Part shown: positions 1 through 6,587 of the stretch, piece by piece
How the letters are laid out: each line of letters opens with the position of its first letter
Position numbering within the stretch: the first letter of the stretch is position 1
Assembly (NCBI GenBank): GCA_027005175.1
Contig: JALTMC010000065.1
Location: 1-8,147, forward strand
Length of the DNA: 8,147 nucleotides
DNA from: Myxococcales bacterium
GTDB lineage: Bacteria; Myxococcota_C; UBA6777
Direction of reading: 5' to 3'
Notes under the pieces: generated by a model
Database searches by the model: none
Seen by the model: only the letters and a program-made list of their open reading frames with translations
Told to the model about the DNA's origin: nothing
Program-made: the position numbers and the translations under genes

Positions 1-81
1 GGGATGAGGATGATGAAATCGCTCATGATGGAGGGCTTGCTTTTCTTCTTCTGTAAACTCGATACGAATCATTGGCTCCAT
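1..81 (-). CDS. IS630-like transposase, N-terminal fragment (cut by window edge)
   Basis: An open minus-strand frame of 27 codons runs from an ATG at 81 (second in-frame ATG at 72) to the window edge. From the second Met it reads MIRIEFTEEEKQALHHERF, followed by HHPHP. From memory, this matches the start of a widespread IS630/Tc1-mariner type transposase group, in which an 'ERF/ERYHHPHPRV' stretch precedes the helix-turn-helix DNA-binding domain. The DDE catalytic domain would lie to the left, outside the window. Homologues usually begin at the MIRIEF methionine, so 72 may be the real start. No well-spaced ribosome site decides it, because GGAG at 79-76 is only 3 bases from that ATG. The element end should lie in the non-coding stretch to the right. 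Family assignment rests on a short stretch, so it is likely but not certain. Confidence 0.6.
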   Translation of the reverse strand, partial: MEPMIRIEFTEEEKQALHHERFHHPHP

Positions 82-111
82 TCCATTCTATACTTGACCA
101 ATGACTCTAGA

Positions 112-145
112 TATCACAACTACATTTTAAACGCAAGTTGTGATA
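112..145. repeat. 10-bp perfect inverted repeat upstream of the transposase
   Basis: TATCACAACT at 112-121 is matched exactly by AGTTGTGATA at 136-145, with a 14-base AT-rich spacer. Both outer edges end in TA. It lies 31 bases upstream of the transposase start at 81. It may be a subterminal transposase-binding site, an operator over the transposase promoter, or a hairpin in the leader. The right arm also forms CAAGTTGTGA (134-143), which is repeated inverted at 410-419. Confidence 0.55.
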
Positions 146-242
146 ACTCGCGGTATATGAAGTTGTCTTGGAAAGAGCCTGACGACCTTTACGTGCCTTA
201 CGGGAGAATTTCACCTTGGCAATCGCTCACTTTCCAGTCACA

Positions 243-279
243 ACCTTCCAAGTCGTGAGCCATTACCTTCCAAGCTGTG
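243..279. repeat. Degenerate 22-base-period direct repeat
   Basis: ACCTTCCAAG occurs at 243-252 and again at 265-274, a period of 22 bases. Each copy is followed by a similar tail (tcGTG and ctGTG). A weaker related stretch, CTTTCCAGTC, lies just upstream at about 230-239. The repeat is non-coding and may be debris from the adjacent insertion element. No function can be assigned. Confidence 0.4.
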
Positions 280-355
280 TCGTGTACTCTTTCCCTCCAA
301 CAAGACCAAATGGAGAAGTATTCCAAAGAGTATTTCGCTTGAAGAGAAGAAGCCG

Positions 356-391
356 TTATTTTCGTTTGGGGATAGAGAGGTCAGTGATAGC
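356..391 (-). pseudogene. Relic second copy of the lpd 3' end
   Basis: Read on the minus strand, this stretch ends AITDLSIPKRK-stop. The intact lpd, 72 bases away, ends SITDLYIPKRK-stop. At DNA level 355-389 matches 427-461 at 29 of 35 positions. Within the shared codons, three differences are synonymous third-position changes (ATC/ATT, ACT/ACC, AAA/AAG) and only one codon changes the residue (TCT Ser against TAC Tyr). Upstream of the Ala codon the frame loses similarity to lpd, perhaps after a one-base deletion. No start codon or body is present, so this is a remnant and not a gene. The pattern suggests it was once the end of a second coding copy of lpd. Confidence 0.6.
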
Positions 392-427
392 CCTTAGCAA
401 CAAACTTTTTCACAACTTGAACATAAG

Positions 428-2215
428 TTATTTTCGCTTGGGGATGTAGAGGTCGGTAATGGAGCCTTCAAAGGCTTCGGCAGCTAGGGCTACCGTTTCG
501 GAGAGTGTGGGGTGAGCATGAATGGTAAGGCCGAGGTCATGAGCGTCTGCACCCATTTCAATGGCCAGAGCGACTTCGGCGATCAAGTCACCTGCGTTGG
601 TTCCCACGATGCCTGCACCGATGACCTGTTCGGTCTCCTTATCAAAGAGAACCTTCGTCATGCCTTCTTGGCGACCCAGAGCAAGAGAGCGACCCGAGGC
701 GGCCCAGGGGAAGGAACCTTTTCCGTAGGCTATGCCCTGCTCTTTGGCCTCCGTCTCCGTCACTCCAACCCACGCAACTTCCGGGTCTGTATAGGCAACA
801 CTTGGGATAACTTTGGCGTCAAAATAGGAGGCTTTCCCCGCACAAACTTCGGCAGCCACTTTGCCTTCGTGTGTCGCTTTATGAGCCAACATCGGTTGAC
901 CGATCACATCGCCAATCGCGAAGATATGGGGAACATTTGTGCTCATCTGAGAGTTGACCGTTGGAATAAATCCACGCTCATCAACAAAGACACCTGCTTT
1001 CTCAGCGTCGATCTTTTTACCGTTGGGGGTACGACCCACTGCCATCAAGATCATATCGTAAAACTGGGGTTCTTCCGGTGCATTTTTGCCTTCGAAATAG
1101 ACCTTCATGCCTTTCTGCAAGGCTTCTACCTTAGTCACCCTGGTTTCCAGCATGATGGATTCATAGCGTTGTTGAATCCAGCGTTGGAAGGGACGAACGA
1201 TATCGCGATCGGCCCCCATCATAAGGCCCTTCAACATCTCAACAACTGTGATCTTTGAACCCAGGGAGTAATAGACGGTGGCCATCTCAAGTCCGATAAT
1301 CCCTCCACCAATCACAAGCATCTTTTTGGGGATGGCGCGAAGTTCCAACGCTCCCGTCGAATCGACCACACGAGGGTCATCCGGGATAAATGGCAACTTC
1401 ACAGACTGAGAGCCCACAGCGATGATACAACGATCAAAACGCACGATGGTCTTGTTACCGTCGTCACCGGCGACCTCCAGATGATTGGGATCAAGGAAGC
1501 GACCGTAACCCTGTACCACATCGACATTACGTTGTTTTGCCAGTCCCGACAGCCCCCCCGTCAACCTCCCCACCACGCTATCTTTCCAAGAGCGTAGAGC
1601 GTCCAAGTCAATTTTGGGTGCGGCAAACTGAATGCCATGACTGGCAAAGTCCTGGGTATCCTCAATCACCTTGGCAGCATGCAAGAGTGCTTTGGAGGGA
1701 ATGCAACCCACATTGAGACAGACCCCACCCAAGGTGGAATACTTCTCAATTAAGACAGTCTTTTGTCCGAGATCTGCCGCACGAAATGCGGCGGTATAAC
1801 CACCTGGACCGGAGCCCAGCACAGCCACTTGGGCATGGAGGTCATAAGGACCATCATAGGTCTCAGTTCCTGGTAGCGAAGCGGCTTGAAATGTACCGGA
1901 GAAAGAGGGGCGGTCAGCCTCCTCCGAAGCATCACCGGATAGGTCGGAGGAGGTGTCAGCCGTTGTATCGGAGACACTTGTAGCCTCTATCGTTCCGATA
2001 ACGTCGCCTTGTTTGACCTTGTCACCCACTTTTACGAGGACTTCGGTCACAACCCCTGCCATGGTGGCAGGTAGATCCAAGGATGCCTTGTCGTTTTCGA
2101 GGGTAATCATCGCATCATCGACAGAGAGAGAGTCCCCCACCTGCATATGTATTTCGATTACATCGACTTCATCAAAGTCGCCGATGTCTGGAACTTTTAT
2201 CGATTCAAGACTCAT
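428..2215 (-). CDS. lpdA: Dihydrolipoamide dehydrogenase (E3) with N-terminal lipoyl domain
   Basis: This is the E3 flavoprotein of the pyruvate dehydrogenase complex, which reoxidises dihydrolipoamide and passes electrons through FAD to NAD+. The 595 aa chain is about 120 residues longer than a plain Lpd because it starts with a lipoyl domain (about 1-78; lipoyl Lys43 in ENDKAS). An acidic Ser/Asp/Thr linker follows (about 80-126). The FAD-binding GSGPGGY lies at 134-140 and the redox disulfide GGVCLNVGC has Cys166 and Cys171. The NAD-binding GGGIIG is at 303-308, and the C-terminal dimer domain carries the catalytic HPTLSE (His568, Glu573). Such lipoyl-E3 fusions are known, for example the Neisseria P64k protein. 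The start at 2215 has AGGAG at 2228-2224, eight bases upstream. It follows aceF after 16 bases and is the last gene of the operon. All key residues are present. Confidence 0.97.
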   Translation of the reverse strand: MSLESIKVPDIGDFDEVDVIEIHMQVGDSLSVDDAMITLENDKASLDLPATMAGVVTEVLVKVGDKVKQGDVIGTIEATSVSDTTADTSSDLSGDASEEADRPSFSGTFQAASLPGTETYDGPYDLHAQVAVLGSGPGGYTAAFRAADLGQKTVLIEKYSTLGGVCLNVGCIPSKALLHAAKVIEDTQDFASHGIQFAAPKIDLDALRSWKDSVVGRLTGGLSGLAKQRNVDVVQGYGRFLDPNHLEVAGDDGNKTIVRFDRCIIAVGSQSVKLPFIPDDPRVVDSTGALELRAIPKKMLVIGGGIIGLEMATVYYSLGSKITVVEMLKGLMMGADRDIVRPFQRWIQQRYESIMLETRVTKVEALQKGMKVYFEGKNAPEEPQFYDMILMAVGRTPNGKKIDAEKAGVFVDERGFIPTVNSQMSTNVPHIFAIGDVIGQPMLAHKATHEGKVAAEVCAGKASYFDAKVIPSVAYTDPEVAWVGVTETEAKEQGIAYGKGSFPWAASGRSLALGRQEGMTKVLFDKETEQVIGAGIVGTNAGDLIAEVALAIEMGADAHDLGLTIHAHPTLSETVALAAEAFEGSITDLYIPKRK

Positions 2216-2223
2216 AGAATTGG

Positions 2224-2228
2224 CTCCT
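2224..2228 (-). promoter_or_regulatory. Ribosome binding site of lpdA
   Basis: AGGAG on the minus strand lies eight bases before the lpdA ATG and just after the aceF stop codon (TGA at 2234-2232). It supports the start at 2215 and separate translation initiation within one mRNA. Confidence 0.75.
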
Positions 2229-2231
2229 GGC

Positions 2232-3521
2232 TCAAAGTAACAATCGTCGGATATCGGCTAAGATCGTTCCGAGGTAGCGACAGAAGCGTGCAGCTTGTGC
2301 ACCATCGATCACACGGTGGTCATAGGAGAGGGAGAGAGGTTGCATCAACCTGGGAGTGAACTCCTTCCCATTCCATACGGGCTGCATCTTCGAGCGTGTC
2401 ATCCCTAGAATCGCAACTTCAGGTGCATTGATAATGGGAGAGAACGTGGTGCCACCAATGCCACCGAGGCTGGAGATAGTAAAGGAGCCACCCTGGATAT
2501 CCGAGAGAGCGAGCTTGTTGTTGCGTGCTTTCTCGCTGATGGTTATCAACTCTTCACTCAGTTGGTAGACGGATTTTTTGTCGACATCTCGAATCACAGG
2601 AACAACCAACCCATTGGGCGTATCGACCGCGATACCGATATGATAGTACTGTTTGAGAATCAAGGTCTCACCGGCAGGCCCGAGAGAAGCATTGAAGTTG
2701 GGAAACTCTTTCAGTGCCCCCACCACAGCTTTCATCGCAAAACTCAAGATCGAAACGCGAAGCCCAAGTTTTTCGGTCTCTTTTTTGAGCGACTTACGAA
2801 ATGCCTCAAGCTCCGTAACATCGGCCTCATCATTGTGAGTCACATGAGGGATATTGAGCCAAGAGCGAGTCATCGCAGCGGCCGTCAGGCGTTTGATACG
2901 TCCAAGTTCAAGATGCTCCGTGGGACCAAACTTGGAGAAGTCAATCACAGGGATGGGTGGAATTCCTGCGATGGAAGCAGCGGCTTTGGCGCTCGGTTTG
3001 GAGGCCTGCGCCTTGATGTACTCTTCGACATCCTCCCGGGTGATGCGGTCTTTTCGACCCGTCCCTTTCACACGAGTTAAGTCGACATTCTTCTCGCGAG
3101 CCAGGCGCCGAATCGAAGGGCTGGCGTGTACTTTCTTAAAGTCTGAATCATCAACCTTTGTGAAGCCCACAGCAGGATGAACTTGGGCCGGAGCAGCCGA
3201 CGCAGCAGGATGAACTTGGGCCGGAGCTGATGTAGCCTCTGCCTTCGCCACACTCTCAACAGGTTTGGATGAAGCTGAGGAGGAAGATACCTCCAACAAA
3301 TAGAGCAATGATCCGATACTCACAGTGCTGCCGACTTGGACCATGACTTCTTTGACAATCCCAGCTTCTTCCGCTGGGATATCCATGGATGCTTTATCAT
3401 TTTCCAAGGTAACCACAGGATCATCAATCTGGATTTTCTGCCCTGGACTGATGTGAACTTCGATCACATCAACATCAGAAAAGTCCCCGATATCCGGGAC
3501 TAAAATTTCTTTGGTGCTCAT
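2232..3521 (-). CDS. aceF: Pyruvate dehydrogenase E2, dihydrolipoamide acetyltransferase
   Basis: This is the core enzyme of the complex, which moves the acetyl group from its lipoyl arm to coenzyme A. The 429 aa chain has one N-terminal lipoyl domain (about 1-78; Lys43 in ENDKAS). An Ala/Pro linker (about 79-128) includes an 11-residue duplication. The peripheral subunit-binding domain is at about 132-170 (ASPSIRRLAREKNVDL, then GTGRKDRI), and the catalytic domain spans about 195-429. DHRVIDG at 401-407 supplies the active-site His402 and Asp406. The single lipoyl domain contrasts with three in E. coli AceF. The start MSTKEILVPDIGDF at 3521 fits the family and follows a GGAGAGAGAG stretch. 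An in-frame ATG at 3611 would add 30 unrelated residues and overlap aceE, so I rejected it. It lies 55 bases after aceE and 16 bases before lpdA. Confidence 0.96.
   Translation of the reverse strand: MSTKEILVPDIGDFSDVDVIEVHISPGQKIQIDDPVVTLENDKASMDIPAEEAGIVKEVMVQVGSTVSIGSLLYLLEVSSSSASSKPVESVAKAEATSAPAQVHPAASAAPAQVHPAVGFTKVDDSDFKKVHASPSIRRLAREKNVDLTRVKGTGRKDRITREDVEEYIKAQASKPSAKAAASIAGIPPIPVIDFSKFGPTEHLELGRIKRLTAAAMTRSWLNIPHVTHNDEADVTELEAFRKSLKKETEKLGLRVSILSFAMKAVVGALKEFPNFNASLGPAGETLILKQYYHIGIAVDTPNGLVVPVIRDVDKKSVYQLSEELITISEKARNNKLALSDIQGGSFTISSLGGIGGTTFSPIINAPEVAILGMTRSKMQPVWNGKEFTPRLMQPLSLSYDHRVIDGAQAARFCRYLGTILADIRRLLL
3170..3227 (-). repeat. Perfect 25-bp direct repeat in the aceF linker
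   Basis: Bases 3170-3194 and 3203-3227 are identical, with a period of 33 bases (11 codons). They encode two tandem copies of the linker unit APAQVHPA inside the flexible Ala/Pro linker of AceF. Such linkers tolerate length change. The exact identity suggests a recent slippage duplication that could vary between strains. Confidence 0.9.
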
Positions 3522-3576
3522 ACCTATACTCTCTCTCCATAAGGGATGGAACAAAGGAAGTTCTACTGTTTTAAGC

Positions 3577-6243
3577 TCAAGAGATACGTGGATTCGGCTT
3601 ATCCGAAGCAATACCGTACTTCTTGATAGCCTCGCTCACGGTTGCGGCGGGCAACTTGCCTTCATCAGCAAGTGCTTTGAGAGCAGTACAAGCGATATAA
3701 TGACGGTCCACTTCAAAATGAGAACGCAGTCGGGAGCGGCTGTCAGAGCGCCCAAAACCATCGGTCCCCAAGGTGTGGTAGGAGTTGGGTACATAGGGCC
3801 GAATTTGTTCAGCATAAAGCCTGATATAGTCGGTAGAAGCGACCACCGGACCTTCGGCATTTTCGAGGGATTGTGTCACATAGCTTTTGCGTGGAGTCTC
3901 CTCGGGATGCAAGAGGTTCCATCGTTCCACATCTTGCCCGTCACGAGAGAGTTCATTAAAGCTGGTCACACTCCATACATCGGCAGAAACACCAAAGTCT
4001 TTCTCTAGCATCTCAGCAGCTGCGATGGACTCTCGTAGAATCGTACCACTCCCTAGCAGTTGGACCTTTGGGCCTTTCGCAGCGCTCCTGCTCAAGGAGT
4101 ACATACCTTTAATGATCCCCTCTTCTACCCCTTCGGGCATCGCGGGATGATGGTAGTTTTCATTCATGGTTGTGATGTAGTAATAAACATCTTCCTGGTC
4201 GATATACATACGCTTCAGACCGTTGTAAAAGATGACCGCGACTTCGTACTGAAATGTGGGATCATAGGAGATGCAGTTTGGAATGCTATGAGCGAAGAGA
4301 TGACTTGTCCCGTCTTGGTGTTGAAGACCTTCCCCATTGAGCGTTGTCCGTCCGGACGTCGCACCGATAAGAAAACCACGGGTTCGACAATCAGCCGCCG
4401 CCCAAGCCAGGTCTCCAATGCGCTGGAAACCAAACATCGAATAGAATAGATACACAGGGATCGTCTGGATACCATAGTTACTATACGCAGTACCTGCCGC
4501 AATCCAAGACGAAATAGAGCCCGCTTCATTGATACCTTCTTGAAGGATCTGCCCTTTCTTGTCTTCGCGATAAGGCATAATCTCTTTGGCATCGATCGGA
4601 GTGTATTTCTGACCTTCATGGGCATAAATACCGACCTGCCGAAACATCCCCTCCATACCAAAGGTACGAGCCTCATCGGCAATCACAGGCACCAGTCGTG
4701 GACCGATTTTCTTATCGCGCCCCAGAGTAGCGAGAATCCGAACCATTGCCATGGTCGTTGAGACGGTTCGCTTCCCCGAGTCCTGAAAGAGAAGATTAAA
4801 CTTCGAGAGAGGTGGTAACTCTAGTGGCTTCTCCACATTGGAGCGACGCTGGGGTAAATAGCCACCCAACGCTTTGCGTCGCTCGTGGAGGTACTCGTAT
4901 TCTGGAGAGCCAGCGACAGGTTTCAAAAAAGGGGGATCTTTGATCTGCTCGTCTGTTATTGGAATTTGAAAACGATCCCGGAAGGCGCGAAGTTGCTCTT
5001 CTGCCATCTCCTTTTGTTGATGAGTAATATTCAGACCCTCTCCCGCATTCCCCATACCATAACCTTTCACGGTTTTGGCCAGGATCAGCGTGGGTTTCCC
5101 TTCACTTTGCGTTGCACGTAGGTACGCATTGTAGACCTTGTTGCGGTCATGCCCACCACGAAGCAGATCATAAAAGATCTCATCGTCGGAGAGATGCTCC
5201 ACCATCCTTCTCAGATCGGGATACTTCCCAAAAAAGTGCTCGCGAATAAAGTCACCGCGATGAGCACGGAAGCTTTGAAATTCACCGTCAACACACTCGT
5301 TAAATCGTTTCTTTAAGAAGCCATTGTGGTCTTGCGCCAGGAGCTTGTCCCACCCTGATCCCCACAACACCTTGATCACATCCCAACCTGCCCCACGGAA
5401 GTTCCCTTCCAGCTCTTGTACGATGTTCCCGTTACCACGAACAGGCCCATCCAATCGCTGTAAGTTGCAGTTGACAACAAAAATAAGGTTGTCCAGATTC
5501 TCTCGTGCAGCGAGGCCGATAGCTCCCTGAGATTCGGGCTCATCCATCTCACCATCCCCAAGGAAGGCCCAGATCTTTCGATCCGATTTGGGAATCAGTC
5601 CTCGGTTCTCCAGGTACTTCATAAAACGAGCTTGGTAGATCGCCGTAATCGGCCCCAGTCCCATAGAGACTGTGGGGAATTGCCAGAAGTTGGGCATCAG
5701 CCAGGGGTGGGGATACGAGGACAGCCCCTTCCCATCGACCTCCCGACGAAAGTGGTGAAGTTGCTCTTCTTTGAGCCGACCTTCTACAAAAGCACGAGCA
5801 TAAATGCCGGGAGAAGCATGCCCCTGAAAGTAGATCATATCGCCGGGTAGATCGCCTTGAGGCGCACGCCAGAAATGATTAAATCCAATCTCATAAAGAT
5901 GGGCGGAGGACTGATAACTCGCGATATGCCCGCCGGGTTTGGCAGGCAAACGATTGGCTTTGACGACCATCGCCATCGCATTCCAGCGAATGATCGCCTG
6001 AACCTTCGACTCCAGCTCGATGTTACCTGGATATGGCTTCTCCAAATGGACAGGGATCGTATTGAGATACGTTGTGCGATTGGTGTCTGGTAACTCTGCA
6101 CCTGCCGCATAGGCTGTTGAGACCGTTTGCTCCAACAACCAGGTCGCTCGATCATGGCCTTCCCGCTCGATCACCACATCAATGGCTTCCCGCCACTCAC
6201 GTGTCTCCAGGGGATCAGGATCTTTGTATTCTCTCTTTGTCAT
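3577..6243 (-). CDS. aceE: Pyruvate dehydrogenase E1 component, homodimeric type
   Basis: This thiamine diphosphate-dependent E1 decarboxylates pyruvate and reductively acetylates the lipoyl groups of E2. It is 888 aa, almost the same as E. coli AceE (887). The ThDP-binding signature starts at GDGEMDEPES (229-238) and ends at NCN (258-260). Active-site residues are present by alignment from memory with E. coli: His142 (GHASPG), His408 (NITHQ), the catalytic Glu569 (GQILQEGINEAG) and His642 (GLQHQDG). The start at 6243 reads MTKREYKDPDPLETREW, as in family members, and has GAGGAG at 6254-6249, five bases upstream. It is the first gene of aceE-aceF-lpdA and is divergent from the persulfide-family gene at 6588. 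No pdhR-type regulator gene is next to it and I see no PdhR-like operator. Confidence 0.97.
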   Translation of the reverse strand: MTKREYKDPDPLETREWREAIDVVIEREGHDRATWLLEQTVSTAYAAGAELPDTNRTTYLNTIPVHLEKPYPGNIELESKVQAIIRWNAMAMVVKANRLPAKPGGHIASYQSSAHLYEIGFNHFWRAPQGDLPGDMIYFQGHASPGIYARAFVEGRLKEEQLHHFRREVDGKGLSSYPHPWLMPNFWQFPTVSMGLGPITAIYQARFMKYLENRGLIPKSDRKIWAFLGDGEMDEPESQGAIGLAARENLDNLIFVVNCNLQRLDGPVRGNGNIVQELEGNFRGAGWDVIKVLWGSGWDKLLAQDHNGFLKKRFNECVDGEFQSFRAHRGDFIREHFFGKYPDLRRMVEHLSDDEIFYDLLRGGHDRNKVYNAYLRATQSEGKPTLILAKTVKGYGMGNAGEGLNITHQQKEMAEEQLRAFRDRFQIPITDEQIKDPPFLKPVAGSPEYEYLHERRKALGGYLPQRRSNVEKPLELPPLSKFNLLFQDSGKRTVSTTMAMVRILATLGRDKKIGPRLVPVIADEARTFGMEGMFRQVGIYAHEGQKYTPIDAKEIMPYREDKKGQILQEGINEAGSISSWIAAGTAYSNYGIQTIPVYLFYSMFGFQRIGDLAWAAADCRTRGFLIGATSGRTTLNGEGLQHQDGTSHLFAHSIPNCISYDPTFQYEVAVIFYNGLKRMYIDQEDVYYYITTMNENYHHPAMPEGVEEGIIKGMYSLSRSAAKGPKVQLLGSGTILRESIAAAEMLEKDFGVSADVWSVTSFNELSRDGQDVERWNLLHPEETPRKSYVTQSLENAEGPVVASTDYIRLYAEQIRPYVPNSYHTLGTDGFGRSDSRSRLRSHFEVDRHYIACTALKALADEGKLPAATVSEAIKKYGIASDKPNPRIS

Positions 6244-6343
6244 GAGGTCTCCTCAAATGGTACAAACACTTCAAGCTTATTCTCAAATCTGGTTGGTTTT
6301 GTCGTAACACTATTGTGCAGATGCTTGCAAATAATAATTTGGA

Positions 6344-6356
6344 TGTAGCAGCTACA
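6344..6356. promoter_or_regulatory. Candidate operator, 13-bp palindrome
   Basis: TGTAGC-A-GCTACA is a perfect six-base inverted repeat around one central base, about 100 bases upstream of aceE. It overlaps the weak minus-strand TTGTAG hexamer that could serve as a -35 box. It could be a repressor or activator site for the pdh operon. The regulator is unknown. Confidence 0.35.
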
Positions 6357-6386
6357 AGCCTGAAAGTCGTTAGAATGGCAAACAAT

Positions 6387-6396
6387 GTTACGTAAC
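6387..6396. promoter_or_regulatory. Candidate operator, GTTACGTAAC palindrome
   Basis: A perfect 10-bp palindrome lies near the middle of the divergent region. Its half site CGTAAC recurs at 6303-6308, nearer aceE. It may bind a dimeric regulator, but no family can be named from the sequence. Confidence 0.3.
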
Positions 6397-6522
6397 GAGT
6401 GCATGTCACAGAACTCCAAACCCGGACGATTCACGTTGTTCGTCACAAGATGATAGACAAGATATCAAAATGCTTTGCAACCGAATGCCCCTCAAAGTCT
6501 CTTTACCCACAATATCCCGAAC

Positions 6523-6546
6523 CTCGTTTCCATCGACAGAAACGAG
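6523..6546. promoter_or_regulatory. 8-bp inverted repeat in the leader of the MBL-rhodanese gene
   Basis: CTCGTTTC (6523-6530) and GAAACGAG (6539-6546) are exact inverted copies around an 8-base loop, 41 bases before the start codon. No T run follows, so it is not a classical terminator. It could be an operator or a leader hairpin that affects expression of the downstream gene. Confidence 0.4.
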
Positions 6547-6587
6547 CAAGAGAGTGAAGCCGTAGGACAAGAGAGAAGGAACACAAG

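Larger units (their letters stand above)
82..427. other. Non-coding region between lpd and the transposase
   Basis: These 346 bases hold no convincing gene. Short open frames exist but have no recognisable protein and no good ribosome sites. The stretch contains an inverted repeat (112-145), four copies of TCACAAC/GTTGTGA (114, 137, 238, 410), a degenerate direct repeat near 243-279 and a relic of the lpd 3' end (356-391). I see no GC-rich hairpin followed by a T run on the minus strand, so lpd has no obvious intrinsic terminator here. A weak promoter for the transposase may be TTGCGT, 17 bases, then TATCTA, reading leftward from about 136. The outer end of the insertion element must fall in this region, but I cannot place it from one side alone. 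Confidence 0.6.
6244..6587. other. Divergent intergenic region between aceE and the MBL-rhodanese gene
   Basis: These 344 bases must hold the promoters of both the aceE operon and the divergent gene. No convincing protein-coding frame or RNA gene is visible. Three palindromes are listed separately. A weak aceE promoter candidate on the minus strand is TTGTAG (6357-6352) with TATTAT (6336-6331), but the spacing is only 15 bases. I found no clear promoter for the plus-strand gene. Its ribosome site is AGAAGGA, seven bases before ATG 6588. Confidence 0.6.

Noticed and set aside
243-279. Possible CRISPR-like repeats
   Set aside because: There are only two short degenerate copies with a 22-base period and no spacer structure or cas genes.
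512-1258. A 248-codon open frame on the plus strand inside lpdA
   Set aside because: It lies fully antisense to lpdA, whose catalytic motifs are all present. It has no recognisable domain and looks like an antisense shadow of a strongly coding frame.
3522-3611. Upstream ATG that would extend AceF by 30 residues
   Set aside because: The extension is unlike any E2 N-terminus and overlaps aceE. The start at 3521 gives the family-typical lipoyl domain beginning and has a purine-rich ribosome site.
6244-6330. PdhR-type operator upstream of aceE
   Set aside because: Only a TTGGT-like half (GGTTGGTTTT near 6291) is present, without the facing ACCAA half at the right spacing.
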